Of a stretch of 64,000 nucleotides of DNA, positions 16,691-25,506 are shown in pieces. A program made the translations under genes and the position numbers. This DNA comes from CAMPJU01 sp036675265. Lineage in GTDB: Bacteria > Pseudomonadota > Gammaproteobacteria > Xanthomonadales > Xanthomonadaceae. Below the pieces are notes generated by a model, which had not been told where the DNA came from, ran no database searches, and saw nothing but the letters and a program-made list of their open reading frames with translations. Each line of letters begins with the position of its first letter. The stretch's first letter is position 1. The DNA lies in contig JAKFFJ010000024.1 of NCBI GenBank assembly GCA_036675265.1, forward strand, positions 1-64,000, written 5' to 3'.

Positions 16691-17362
16691 ATGTTCGCCA
16701 GCCATTTCGCCGTCGGGTTCGCCGCCAAGCGGCTGGCGCCCACGGCCTCGCTGGGGACCCTGTTCCTCGCGGCGCAGTTCATCGACCTGCTCTGGCCGAC
16801 GTTCCTCCTGGCAGGGATCGAGGACGTGCGCATCGTGCCGGGCGCGACCGCCACGACGCCGCTGGAGTTCACCCATTACCCGTACTCGCACAGCCTCCTG
16901 GCGGCCCTGGCCTGGGCCGTCGTGCTCGGCGTTGCCTACCGGTTGGCACGCCGCGATACCCGCGGCGCCCTGGTCGTCGGCGCTGCCGTCGCCAGCCACT
17001 GGTTCCTCGACCTGCTGGTGCACGCCCCCGACCTGCCCCTGTCTCCGGGCGGCGGACCGGTCCTCGGGCTGGGGTTGTGGAACTGGCCCGTCGTGGCGCT
17101 GGGGCTCGAGGCAGGATTGCTGGCCGCCGGCGTCGCGCTGTACGTGCGGGCGACGCGCCCGATCGACAGGATCGGCACCTGGGCGCTCGCCGGACTGGTC
17201 GCGGCGCTGGCAACGATCCAGCTGGCGAATGTCTTCGGTACCCCGCCGCCCGGGAAGCTCGCGGTGGCGTGGGTGGGGCAGGCGCAGTGGTTGCTCGTGT
17301 TGTGGGGCTGGTGGATCGACAGGCATCGCTCCACCACATCCGCGGCCGCCCGGGCCCACTGA
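16691..17362 (+). CDS. YdjM/DUF457-like membrane protein
   Basis: The 223-residue protein has about five membrane helices. It opens with FASHFAVGFAAKRL and continues with QFIDLLWP, THYPYSHSLLAAL and ASHWFLDLLVHAPDLPL. This arrangement of His and Asp residues at the ends of helices is seen in the YdjM-like group annotated as membrane-bound metal-dependent hydrolases. Enzymatic activity is not established for most members. It stands alone between the FadL terminator and convergent minus-strand genes. Confidence 0.75.
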   Translation: MFASHFAVGFAAKRLAPTASLGTLFLAAQFIDLLWPTFLLAGIEDVRIVPGATATTPLEFTHYPYSHSLLAALAWAVVLGVAYRLARRDTRGALVVGAAVASHWFLDLLVHAPDLPLSPGGGPVLGLGLWNWPVVALGLEAGLLAAGVALYVRATRPIDRIGTWALAGLVAALATIQLANVFGTPPPGKLAVAWVGQAQWLLVLWGWWIDRHRSTTSAAARAH

Positions 17363-17376
17363 GCGGGACGCCGCAA

Positions 17377-17493
17377 TCAGCCGCCGGTGACGTGTCCCAT
17401 GGCCGGGAGCAACCCGAGCGCGGTCGCGCCCATCCAGATCGCCATCCCGATCATCATCAGGTTCTCGGTCAGCGACACGAAGCCGAGCGGCAC
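17377..17493 (-). CDS. Possible small membrane protein or gene remnant
   Basis: A GTG-initiated frame of 38 residues encodes one good membrane helix (NLMMIGMAIWMGATALGLLP) preceded by PLGFVSLTE. The frame continues upstream for about 17 more protein-like residues without an obvious start, until it runs into the end of the zinc-ribbon gene. It may therefore be a truncated remnant rather than a complete gene. No family was recognised and no good ribosome binding site is visible. It is the only protein-like content of the 183-base gap. Confidence 0.25.
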   Translation of the reverse strand: MPLGFVSLTENLMMIGMAIWMGATALGLLPAMGHVTGG

Positions 17494-17545
17494 GTTGCTC
17501 GACCCGCCGACGCGGGCGCACGCCTCGAAGCGTTCGACCGCTGAC

Positions 17546-17845
17546 TCAGTCGAAGTCGAACAGCTCGCCGAGCAGGCCCTTGCGCTTCTTGTGCGGGTAG
17601 CCCTGCTGCGGGTAGTGGTGCTTGCGGTCGTCCTGGTAGCCGCGCTGCGGCGGCGGGTACGCCTGCGCCATGGGCGCGGGCCGCGGCGCGGGCGGCGCTT
17701 CGAACTGCGCGGCACTGCGCTCGATCAGCTTGTCGAGTTCGCCGCGGTCCAGCCAGACGCCGCGGCACTTCGGGCAGTAGTCGATCTCGATGCCCTGGCG
17801 GTCGGTCATCACCAGGGTTTCGGTGGGGCAGGCAGGGCATTGCAT
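17546..17845 (-). CDS. Zinc-ribbon (zf-TFIIB) domain protein
   Basis: The 99-residue protein begins with a zf-TFIIB zinc ribbon: CPAC at residues 3-6 and CPKCRGVWLDRGELDKL, giving four Cys ligands. The second half is a low-complexity Pro/Gln/Tyr/Lys linker ending in the acidic tail LFDFD. The family is widespread and of unknown function. It is transcribed in the same direction as putA and downstream of it, with a REP palindrome in the 40-base gap. Confidence 0.87.
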   Translation of the reverse strand: MQCPACPTETLVMTDRQGIEIDYCPKCRGVWLDRGELDKLIERSAAQFEAPPAPRPAPMAQAYPPPQRGYQDDRKHHYPQQGYPHKKRKGLLGELFDFD

Positions 17846-17860
17846 GGGGGCCTCCGGTGG

Positions 17861-17884
17861 GGTCGCGGCTTACGCCGCTCCTAC
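17861..17884. repeat. REP-like palindrome (GTAGGAGC class), minus orientation
   Basis: On the minus strand it reads GTAGGAGCGGCGTAAGCCGC followed by GACC, with a GCGGC/GCCGC stem around GTAA. It sits between the putA stop and the zinc-ribbon gene. The GTAG start resembles the SMAG elements described in Stenotrophomonas. Confidence 0.78.
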
Positions 17885-17885
17885 A

Positions 17886-20800
17886 TTACTCGCCGAGCGT
17901 CAGCAGGCTGGCGTTGCCGCCTGCCGCCGTCGTGTTGATGGTGATCGTCTTCTCGGTGGCAAACCGCGGCAGGTAGTGCGGGCCGCCGGCCTTGGGACCG
18001 GTTCCCGACAGGTTCTGCCCGCCGAACGGCTGCACGCCGACCACCGCGCCGATCTGGTTGCGGTTGACGTAGCAGTTGCCGACCTTGATGCGGGTGGCGA
18101 TCTTCTCGACCGTGGCGTCGATGCGCGAATGGATGCCCAGCGTCAGGCCGTAGCCGGTGTCGTTGATGGCGTCGATCACCGCGTCGAGCTGGCCGGCCTC
18201 CCAGCGCAGCACGTGCAGCACGGGGCCGAAGACTTCCTTCTCCAGCACGTCCAGCGACGCGATCTCGTAGGCGCGCGGGGCGAAGAAGCTGCCGTGCGCA
18301 GTGTCGTCCCCCATCGCGACTTCATGGATCCTGCGCGCTTCGCGGTCCATGCGCGCGGCGTGCTTCTGCAACACGTCGAGCGCATCCTCGTCGATCACCG
18401 GGCCGACGTCGGTCGACAGCAGGCCGGGATCGCCCACCTTCAGTTCCGCCATCGCGCCGGCGAGCATCGTCACGACCTTGTCGGCGATGTCGTCCTGCAC
18501 GAACAGCACGCGCGCCGCCGAGCAACGCTGGCCGGCGGAGGTGAACGCCGAGGCGATCGCGTCCTTGACCAGCTGTTCCGGCAACGCGGAAGAGTCGCCG
18601 ATCAGGGCGTTCTGCCCGCCTGTCTCGGCGATCAGCACGCCGATGGCGGCGTCGCGCGCGGCCATCGCTCGGTTGATGGCGCGCGCGGTGTCGGTGGACC
18701 CGGTGAACGCCACGCCGGCCACGCGCACGTCGGAGGTGAGCTTCGCCCCGACCGTCGCGCCGTCGCCCGGCACGAACTGCAGCACGTCCTTCGGGATGCC
18801 CGCCTCGTGCAGCAACTGCACGGCGTGGTAGCCGATGAGGTTGGTTTGCTCGGCCGGCTTGGCGATGACGCTGTTACCCGCGGCGAGCCCGGCGGCCACC
18901 TGCCCGGCGAAGATCGCCAGCGGGAAGTTCCAGGGGCTGATGCACACGAACACGCCGCGCCCCGAGAGCTGCAGCGTGTTGGACTCGCCGGTCGGGCCCG
19001 GCAGCGGCTCGGGCTTGAACTGCTCGCGCGCCTGCGCGGCGTAATAGCGCAGGAAGTCGACGGCCTCGCGCACTTCGGCGACGCCATCGGGGATGGTCTT
19101 GCCGGCCTCGCGCGTGCACAGCGCGATGTACTGGGGCATGCGCGTTTCCAGCAGCTCGGCGGCGCGCTCCAAAATGGCGGCGCGGCCGGCGGCGGGCGTC
19201 TCGTTCCAGCCGTCGTGCGCGGCCACTGCGTTGGCGAGCGCGCGCTCGACCGTCGCTGCGTCGGCGGGCTGCCACTTGCCGACGATGCGGCGCCGGTCCG
19301 ACGGATCCGTGACGTCCAGCCAGGCGGCGGACGTCGTGGCACCCGGCACCAGCGGCGTCGCGCGCCAGTCGTCGCGCGTGGCGGCCTCGACCTGCGAGGC
19401 GAGCGCGCGCAGGGCGTCGTCGTTGCTCAGGTTCACGCCCATGGAGTTGCTCCTCTCGATGCCCTGGCTGCGGTACAGGTCGACCGGCAGCGGAATGCGT
19501 GGGTGCGGGATGCTGTCGAAGCCGTCGACGGTCTCGACCGGGTCGCGCACCAGGTCCCCGACGGGGATGTCCTCGTCGGTGATGCGGTTGACGAAGCTGG
19601 AGTTCGCGCCGTTCTCCAGCAGGCGCCGCACGAGGTACGGCAGCAGGTCCTCGTGCGAGCCGACCGGCGCGTACACGCGACAGGCGACATCCAGGCGGTC
19701 GGCGGGTATGACCTCGGCGTAGAGGTCGTCGCCCATGCCGTGCAGCTTCTGGAACTCGTAGCCCTTCCGGTCGCCCGCCATGTGGTGGATCGCGGCGATG
19801 GTCTGGGCGTTGTGGGTGGCGAACATCGGGTAGAGCGCGTCGGTGGCGTCGAGCATGCGGGCGGCGCACGCGAGGTAGGACACGTCGGTGTTGGGCTTTC
19901 GGGTGAACACGGGGTAGCCGGCCAGGCCGTCGACCTGCGCGCGCTTGACCTCGCTGTCCCAGTACGCGCCCTTGACCAGGCGCACAGGGATGCGACGGCC
20001 GTGCCGGCGCGCCAGCGCGGCGAGGTAGTCGAGCACGTACGGCGCGCGCTTCTGGTACGCCTGCACGGCCAGGCCATAGCCTTCCCAGCCGTCCAGCGAC
20101 GGGTCCGCGTACGCGCCGGCGATCACGTCCAGCGACAGCTCCAGCCGATCGGCCTCCTCGGCGTCGATGGTGAAGCCGATGCCCTGCGCCTTCGCCAATT
20201 GCGCCAGTTCCAGTACGCGCGGCGTGAGCTCGGCCAGCACGCGCTCGCGCTTGGCGTGTTCGTAGCGCGGATGCAGCGCCGAGAGCTTCACCGAGATGCT
20301 GGGGGCACCGAAGGGGTCGCCGCCGTGGGACGCACCATCCCGGCCACTGGCGCCGATCGCGCCGATGGCGTCGCGGTAGGCCTGCAGGTAGCGGCCGGCG
20401 TCGTGCGCGGTCAGCGCGGCCTCGCCGAGCATGTCGAAGGAATAGCGGTACGCGGCGTTGGTGCCCTTGCGCGACCGGGCCAGCGCCTCGCCGATGGTCC
20501 GGCCCATCACGAACTGGTGGCCCATGATCCGCATTGCCTGGCGCACGGCCAGGCGGATCACCGGTTCGCCCATCCGGCCGACCAGGCGCTTGAAGGCGCC
20601 GTGCACGTCCCGCTTCGTGTCGTCGGCCAGGTCGACCAGGTGCCCGGTCAGCATCAGGCCCCAGGTGGAGGCGTTGACCAGCACCGAGTCGGAGCGGCCC
20701 ATGTGCCGTTTCCAGTCGGCTTCGCCCAGCTTGTCGCGGATGAGCTTGTCGGCGGTCCCTTCGTCCGGGATCCGCAACAGGGCCTCGGCCACGCACATCA

Positions 20801-21044
20801 GCAGCACGCCTTCCTCGCTGCCCAGGTCGTACTGGCGCATGAAGGCCTCGATGGCGCCCTGGTGTTCGGCGCGGGCCCGCACCCGGCGCACCAGGTCGGC
20901 GGCCGTGGCGTGGACGGCGCGGCGCTCGGCGTCGGGCCGGCGGGCGGCGGCCAGCAGTTCCGTGACGTGGGTCGCCTCGTCGCGCGCCCAGGCGGCCGTG
21001 ATCGCGGCGCGCAACGGGTCGGTGGGGGGTGGCGGAGCGATCAT
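17886..21044 (-). CDS. putA: Bifunctional proline dehydrogenase / L-glutamate gamma-semialdehyde dehydrogenase
   Basis: PutA oxidises proline to glutamate in two steps, giving electrons to ubiquinone through FAD and then reducing NAD+. The 1052-residue chain starts directly with the arm domain and shows no N-terminal ribbon-helix-helix, so it should lack the autorepressor function of the E. coli protein. The flavin barrel covers about 180-490 (RLVKGAYWDSEVKRAQ). The aldehyde dehydrogenase part shows SPWNFPLAIF, AETGGQNALI and the catalytic Cys841 in AGQRCSAARV. It ends shortly after GGPHYLPRFATEK, as in type A PutA. It is divergent from the cytochrome oxidase operon. Confidence 0.97.
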   Translation of the reverse strand: MIAPPPPTDPLRAAITAAWARDEATHVTELLAAARRPDAERRAVHATAADLVRRVRARAEHQGAIEAFMRQYDLGSEEGVLLMCVAEALLRIPDEGTADKLIRDKLGEADWKRHMGRSDSVLVNASTWGLMLTGHLVDLADDTKRDVHGAFKRLVGRMGEPVIRLAVRQAMRIMGHQFVMGRTIGEALARSRKGTNAAYRYSFDMLGEAALTAHDAGRYLQAYRDAIGAIGASGRDGASHGGDPFGAPSISVKLSALHPRYEHAKRERVLAELTPRVLELAQLAKAQGIGFTIDAEEADRLELSLDVIAGAYADPSLDGWEGYGLAVQAYQKRAPYVLDYLAALARRHGRRIPVRLVKGAYWDSEVKRAQVDGLAGYPVFTRKPNTDVSYLACAARMLDATDALYPMFATHNAQTIAAIHHMAGDRKGYEFQKLHGMGDDLYAEVIPADRLDVACRVYAPVGSHEDLLPYLVRRLLENGANSSFVNRITDEDIPVGDLVRDPVETVDGFDSIPHPRIPLPVDLYRSQGIERSNSMGVNLSNDDALRALASQVEAATRDDWRATPLVPGATTSAAWLDVTDPSDRRRIVGKWQPADAATVERALANAVAAHDGWNETPAAGRAAILERAAELLETRMPQYIALCTREAGKTIPDGVAEVREAVDFLRYYAAQAREQFKPEPLPGPTGESNTLQLSGRGVFVCISPWNFPLAIFAGQVAAGLAAGNSVIAKPAEQTNLIGYHAVQLLHEAGIPKDVLQFVPGDGATVGAKLTSDVRVAGVAFTGSTDTARAINRAMAARDAAIGVLIAETGGQNALIGDSSALPEQLVKDAIASAFTSAGQRCSAARVLFVQDDIADKVVTMLAGAMAELKVGDPGLLSTDVGPVIDEDALDVLQKHAARMDREARRIHEVAMGDDTAHGSFFAPRAYEIASLDVLEKEVFGPVLHVLRWEAGQLDAVIDAINDTGYGLTLGIHSRIDATVEKIATRIKVGNCYVNRNQIGAVVGVQPFGGQNLSGTGPKAGGPHYLPRFATEKTITINTTAAGGNASLLTLGE

Positions 21045-21117
21045 CGGGAGGCTGCCGGACAGGCGTTCGCGAGCCGCCTAGTGTAGCCGTCGCATGCGTT
21101 CCGGGCACGCCCGTGGC

Positions 21118-21146
21118 TTGCCGCAACGCGGGCCGGAAGCTAACAT
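21118..21146 (+). promoter_or_regulatory. Candidate sigma-70 promoter of the cytochrome oxidase operon
   Basis: TTGCCG (21118-21123) and TAACAT (21141-21146) are separated by 17 bases, each matching the sigma-70 consensus in four of six positions. They lie about 48 bases before the coxB start in the only non-coding gap before the operon. Confidence 0.4.
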
Positions 21147-21193
21147 TCCACGGTTAACAATCCAGTCTTCTCAGACCCTTGGGGCGAGATGTG

Positions 21194-22159
21194 ATGAATG
21201 CCGGTTTGACCCTGATGTCCCTCGCCCAGTCCGCACAGCCGTCCGACCCCGAGCGCTGGCAGCTCAACATGGGGCGGGGCGTCACCCACCTGTCCGAGAT
21301 CGCGTACGAATCGCACATGATCGTGCTGTGGATCTGCGTGGTGATCGGGCTGCTGGTGTTCGGCGCGATGGCAGTGGCGCTGTTCAAGTTCCGCAAGTCG
21401 AAGGGCGCGGTCCCGGCGACCTTCAGCCACAACACCACGGCCGAGATCATCTGGACCATCGTCCCGATCGTCATCCTGGTCGGCCTGGCGTGGCCCGCGA
21501 CGGCCAACCTCATCAAGATGTACGACACCCGCGACGCCGAGATGACCGTCAAGGTGACCGGCTACCAGTGGATGTGGAAGTACGAGTTCCTGGGCGAAGG
21601 CGTCGAGTTCACCAGCCGCCTGGCCCGCGAAAGCGACCGGATGCGCCAGAGCGGCGAAATCCCGGACCACGAGGCCAACCCGAACTACCTGCTCGAGGTC
21701 GACAACGAGCTGGTGCTGCCGACCGACACCAAGATCCGCTTCGTGATCACCGCCGACGACGTGATCCACGCATGGTGGGTGCCGGCGCTGGGCTGGAAGC
21801 AGGACGCGATCCCGGGCTTCATCAACGAGGCCTGGACCGACATCTCGGTGCCTGGCGTGTATCGCGGCCAGTGCGCGGAACTGTGCGGCAAGGACCACGG
21901 TTTCATGCCGATCGTCGTGCGCGCCGTGCCACGCGCCGAGTTCGACGCGTGGCTGGCCGAACGCAAGGCGGGCTCCACGGCTTCCGAGGCATCCGCGGCA
22001 TCCGACCCGGTGGCGATCGAGCCGGCCGGCGAGGGCACCGGCCCGCGCCAGGAGGATCCGGAGATGGTCGAGGAGGTGCTGGCGGGCGAGGAGCCCACCG
22101 CGCCGCCCGGCCTGCAGCCGGAAAACCGCGACGACGTCGAACCGCTGCCCGGCCAGTAA
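21194..22159 (+). CDS. coxB: Cytochrome c oxidase subunit II
   Basis: Subunit II of the aa3 oxidase takes electrons from cytochrome c through the binuclear CuA centre. The 321-residue protein has two N-terminal membrane helices and a periplasmic cupredoxin domain. CuA ligands are visible in IHAWWVPALG and CAELCGKDHGFMPIVV (C-x3-C-x3-H-x2-M), and the aromatic electron-entry patch is GYQWMWKYEF. There is no C-terminal cytochrome c domain; the last 60 residues are an acidic, Pro-rich tail. TTG (21179) and GTG (21191) are possible earlier starts; ATG 21194 is preferred, with GGGGCGAG upstream. It heads the oxidase operon. Confidence 0.96.
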   Translation: MNAGLTLMSLAQSAQPSDPERWQLNMGRGVTHLSEIAYESHMIVLWICVVIGLLVFGAMAVALFKFRKSKGAVPATFSHNTTAEIIWTIVPIVILVGLAWPATANLIKMYDTRDAEMTVKVTGYQWMWKYEFLGEGVEFTSRLARESDRMRQSGEIPDHEANPNYLLEVDNELVLPTDTKIRFVITADDVIHAWWVPALGWKQDAIPGFINEAWTDISVPGVYRGQCAELCGKDHGFMPIVVRAVPRAEFDAWLAERKAGSTASEASAASDPVAIEPAGEGTGPRQEDPEMVEEVLAGEEPTAPPGLQPENRDDVEPLPGQ

Positions 22160-22208
22160 GCCGCGCTTCCCGAACCAGAGCCGCACGAACGCATTCCAGA
22201 GGTAGGCC

Positions 22209-23846
22209 ATGAGCGCCACGCACCCCGACGTTGTCGACCACCACCACGAAGAGCACCACGGCGAAGCGCCGGGGTTCGTCGAGCGCTGGTTCTTCTCGAC
22301 CAACCACAAGGACATCGGCACGCTGTACCTGGTCTTCAGCTTCGTCATGTTCATCATCGGCGCGGCGTTCTCGGTGGTGATCCGCGCGGAACTGGCGGTG
22401 CCCGGCCTGCAGCTGGTCGAGCCGATGTTCTTCAACCAGATGACCACCATGCACGCGCTGGTGATGATCTTCGGCGGCGTCATGCCGGCCTTCGTGGGCC
22501 TGGGCAACTGGATGATCCCGCTGCAGATCGGCGCGCCGGACATGGCGCTGCCGCGCATGAACAACTGGTCGTTCTGGATCCTGCCGTTCGCCTTCAGCCT
22601 GCTGCTGATGACGCTGTTCTTCCCGAGCGGCGGCCCCGCCGGCGGCTGGACGATGTACCCGCCGCTGTCGCTGCAGGGCGGCCCGAACGTGGCGTTCACC
22701 ATCTTCGCCATCCACATGATGGGCATCAGCTCGATCATGGGCGCGATCAACATCATCGCCACGGTGCTCAACATGCGCGCGCCGGGCATGGACCTGCTGA
22801 AGATGCCGATCTTCACGTGGTCCTGGCTGATCACCGCGTTCCTGCTGATCGCGGTGATGCCGGTGCTCGCGGGCGCGGTGACGATGCTGCTCACCGACAA
22901 GTTCTTCATGACCAGCTTCTTCAACGCCGCCGGCGGCGGCGACCCGGTCATGTACCAGCACATCTTCTGGTTCTTCGGGCACCCCGAGGTCTACATCATG
23001 ATCCTGCCGGCGTTCGGCATCGTGTCGGAGGTCGTGCCGACCTTCGCGCGCAAGCCGCTCTTCGGCTACCAGGCGATGGTGTACGCCATCGCGGCGATCG
23101 CCTTCCTCAGCTTCATCGTGTGGGCGCACCACATGTTCACGGTGGGCATGCCGCTGGGCGGCGAGATCTACTTCATGTTCGCGACCATGCTGATCTCGGT
23201 CCCGACCGGCGTGAAGATCTTCAACTGGGTCGCCACGCTGTGGAAGGGCTCGATCAGCTTCGAGACCCCCATGTTGTGGGTGCTCGGCTTCATCGTGCTG
23301 TTCGCCATCGGCGGCTTCTCCGGCCTGATGCTGGCGATCGTGCCGGCGGACTTCCAGTACCACGACACCTACTTCGTGGTCGCGCACTTCCACTACGTGC
23401 TGGTCACCGGTGCGCTGTTCTCGATCATCGGCGCGGTGTACTACTGGTGGCCCAAGTGGTCTGGCCGCATGTACAACGAAACCTGGGGCAAGTTCCACTT
23501 CTGGTGGACGATGGTGTTCGTGAACCTGCTGTTCTTCCCGCAGCACTTCGTCGGACTGGCCGGCATGCCGCGCCGCATCCCGGACTACAACCCGGTGTTC
23601 GCGGACTGGAACCTGGTCAGCTCGATCGGCGCGTTCGGCATGTTCGTCACGCCGTTCCTGATGTTCGGCATCCTGTGGCACTCCAGGAAGTTCGGCGCCA
23701 TCGCGCCGGCGCGAGCCTGGGAAGCCGCGCGCGGCCTGGAGTGGACCGTGCCGTCGCCGGCGCCGCACCACACCTTCACCCGCCCGCCGGTGATCCGCGA
23801 CGGCGACCTCGCCCATGGCGACTTCGCCCACATGGATTACGAATAA
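22209..23846 (+). CDS. ctaD: Cytochrome c oxidase subunit I
   Basis: The catalytic subunit reduces O2 at the heme a3-CuB site and pumps protons. The 545-residue length and twelve helices are standard. Visible motifs are MTTMHALVMIFGG (heme a ligand), FWFFGHPEVYIMILPAFG (CuB His, cross-linked Tyr and the Glu of A1-type oxidases), WAHHMFTVGM, and DTYFVVAHFHYVL with the two heme ligands. The His-rich N-terminus (VDHHHEEHHGE) is common in this family. GAGGTAGGCC precedes the ATG. Subunit II lies 49 bases upstream and the small assembly gene four bases downstream. Confidence 0.98.
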   Translation: MSATHPDVVDHHHEEHHGEAPGFVERWFFSTNHKDIGTLYLVFSFVMFIIGAAFSVVIRAELAVPGLQLVEPMFFNQMTTMHALVMIFGGVMPAFVGLGNWMIPLQIGAPDMALPRMNNWSFWILPFAFSLLLMTLFFPSGGPAGGWTMYPPLSLQGGPNVAFTIFAIHMMGISSIMGAINIIATVLNMRAPGMDLLKMPIFTWSWLITAFLLIAVMPVLAGAVTMLLTDKFFMTSFFNAAGGGDPVMYQHIFWFFGHPEVYIMILPAFGIVSEVVPTFARKPLFGYQAMVYAIAAIAFLSFIVWAHHMFTVGMPLGGEIYFMFATMLISVPTGVKIFNWVATLWKGSISFETPMLWVLGFIVLFAIGGFSGLMLAIVPADFQYHDTYFVVAHFHYVLVTGALFSIIGAVYYWWPKWSGRMYNETWGKFHFWWTMVFVNLLFFPQHFVGLAGMPRRIPDYNPVFADWNLVSSIGAFGMFVTPFLMFGILWHSRKFGAIAPARAWEAARGLEWTVPSPAPHHTFTRPPVIRDGDLAHGDFAHMDYE

Positions 23847-23850
23847 GGCC

Positions 23851-23991
23851 GTGACCGAGCGTCCGACGCCACTGTCCGACGATCAGGCCGCCGCCAGGCG
23901 CAAGGGCGCGGTGCGCACGGCGTGGATCGTCGCGGCGATCGCCGTGGCGGTATACGTGGCGTTCCTGCTGACCGGAGTGCTGGGCCAATGA
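23851..23991 (+). CDS. Small cytochrome oxidase assembly-type membrane protein
   Basis: A 46-residue protein starting at GTG has a polar N-terminus (MTERPTPLSDDQAAARRKG) and one membrane helix (AWIVAAIAVAVYVAFLLTGVL). Small one-helix proteins at this place between ctaD and ctaG are common in proteobacterial aa3 loci and are annotated as cytochrome oxidase small assembly proteins. It starts four bases after the ctaD stop, and its stop overlaps the ctaG start (ATGA), which strongly supports translation. It is short enough to be missed by length-filtered gene callers. Confidence 0.85.
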   Translation: MTERPTPLSDDQAAARRKGAVRTAWIVAAIAVAVYVAFLLTGVLGQ

Positions 23992-24542
23992 ACGGGCACT
24001 GGAAGCTCGTGCTGGTGGCGCTGGCCGCGTTCGGGTTCTCGTTCGCGCTGGTGCCGCTGTACGAAGTGGCCTGCGAGAAGGTGTTCGGCATCCGGCTCGA
24101 GCGCGAGGCCGCGCAGGCGCCGGCCGCCGGTGCGGCGACCAGCGACCGCGTGGTGACCGTGATCTTCGACGGTGGCGTCAATTCGAAGCTGCCCTGGGCG
24201 TTCGAGCCCAACCAGCTGGAGATGCAGGTGCGCCCGGGCGAGTTGTACGAGACGACCTATTTCGCGCGCAACAAGAGCGACCATGTTTTGGTCGGCAGCG
24301 CGGTACCCTCGGTCGCGCCGGCACGCGCCTCGGCCTACTTCACCAAGACCGAGTGCTTCTGCTTCACCGCCCAGACGCTGGAGGCCGGCGAGTCGCGCGA
24401 CATGCCGGTGCGTTTCGTCGTCGACCCCGACCTGCCGGACGGGATCGACACGCTCACCCTGTCCTACACGTTCTTCAGGAACGACGCGATGACCGCGGAG
24501 CTGCGTGCCGCGGCCGGCAGCGTTCCGCACGCCGCACCCTGA
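23988..24542 (+). CDS. ctaG: Cytochrome c oxidase assembly protein CtaG/Cox11
   Basis: CtaG delivers copper to the CuB site of subunit I. The 184-residue protein has one N-terminal membrane anchor (LVLVALAAFGFSFALVPLY), a Cox11 motif at VACEKVFGI, and a periplasmic immunoglobulin-like domain with the copper-binding CFCF motif at residues 123-126. The conserved LEAGESRDMPVRFVVDPDLP follows. The ATG at 23988 is fixed by the four-base overlap with the upstream small gene; earlier in-frame starts lie inside it. Confidence 0.96.
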   Translation: MNGHWKLVLVALAAFGFSFALVPLYEVACEKVFGIRLEREAAQAPAAGAATSDRVVTVIFDGGVNSKLPWAFEPNQLEMQVRPGELYETTYFARNKSDHVLVGSAVPSVAPARASAYFTKTECFCFTAQTLEAGESRDMPVRFVVDPDLPDGIDTLTLSYTFFRNDAMTAELRAAAGSVPHAAP

Positions 24543-24588
24543 TTCCACCCGACCCAGCCCTGCCCCACGCCGCACGGAAGACAAGACC

Positions 24589-25464
24589 ATGGCCCACGCG
24601 CACCACGACGCCGACATCTACTACGTCCCGCACGGCAGCCGCTGGCCGGTGTTCGCCTCCGTCGCCCTGTTCGCCACGATGGTGGGCTTCGCGAGCTGGC
24701 TCAACGACACCAGCTGGGGCCGGATGCTGTTCCTGGCAGGCGTCGTGGCGCTGGCGGTGATCCTGTTCTTCTGGTTCCGCGATGTCGTGCGCGAGTCGCT
24801 GGCGGGCAGCTACAACCGCCAGGTCGACATCTCGTTCCGCATGGGGATGATCTGGTTCATCTTCTCGGAAGTGATGTTCTTCGCCGCGTTCTTCGGCGCG
24901 CTGTTCTACGCGCGCCAGTACGCGCTGCCGTGGCTGGGCGGCGCCGGCGATGGCATGGCGACCAACGCCATCCTGTGGCCGGAATACAACGCGGCCTGGC
25001 CGTCGAGCGGGCCGGGCGCCGTCGGTGGTGCGTACCAGACCATCCCCGCGTGGGGGCTGCCGCTGCTCAACACGCTGATCCTGCTGACCTCCGGCGTCAC
25101 CGTCACCATCGCGCACCACGCGCTGAAGGCAGGCGAGCGCACGAAGCTGCTGGTGTTCCTCGGCGCGACCGTGCTGCTGGGTTGCCTGTTCCTGGCGTTC
25201 CAGGCCGAGGAATACATCCACGCGTACCAGGAATTGAACCTGACGCTCGGCTCCGGCATCTACGGGTCGACCTTCTTCATGCTCACCGGTTTCCACGGCC
25301 TGCACGTGACGCTGGGCACGGTGATGCTGGCGATCATCTGGCTGCGTTGCCTGAAGGGCCATTTCACCGGCGACGACCATTTCGCGTTCGAGGCGGTCGC
25401 CTGGTACTGGCACTTCGTCGACGTGGTGTGGCTGGGGCTGTTCCTGTTCGTGTACGTCCTCTGA
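24589..25464 (+). CDS. ctaE: Cytochrome c oxidase subunit III
   Basis: Subunit III stabilises the aa3 core and supports proton uptake. The 291-residue protein has seven predicted helices with family motifs GMIWFIFSEVMFFAAFFGA, ALKAGERTKL, TGFHGLHVTLGTVML and AVAWYWHFVDVVWLGLF. The start is placed at the ATG giving MAHAHHDADIYYVPHG, a common N-terminus, with GGAAG upstream; the frame is open further upstream but the residues are not membrane-protein-like. The operon continues after a REP element and a small antisense gene. Confidence 0.97.
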   Translation: MAHAHHDADIYYVPHGSRWPVFASVALFATMVGFASWLNDTSWGRMLFLAGVVALAVILFFWFRDVVRESLAGSYNRQVDISFRMGMIWFIFSEVMFFAAFFGALFYARQYALPWLGGAGDGMATNAILWPEYNAAWPSSGPGAVGGAYQTIPAWGLPLLNTLILLTSGVTVTIAHHALKAGERTKLLVFLGATVLLGCLFLAFQAEEYIHAYQELNLTLGSGIYGSTFFMLTGFHGLHVTLGTVMLAIIWLRCLKGHFTGDDHFAFEAVAWYWHFVDVVWLGLFLFVYVL

Positions 25465-25471
25465 GGAAAAG

Positions 25472-25495
25472 CTTCGCCGCCTTGGCGGCTCCCAC
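25472..25495. repeat. REP-like palindrome (GTGGGAGC class), minus orientation
   Basis: CTTCGCCGCCTTGGCGGCTC plus CCAC is the reverse complement of the GTGGGAGC-class repeat, with GCCGCC/GGCGGC arms around TT. It lies eight bases after the ctaE stop, between convergent genes. Confidence 0.8.
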
Positions 25496-25506
25496 AGGGT
25501 CGCGGG

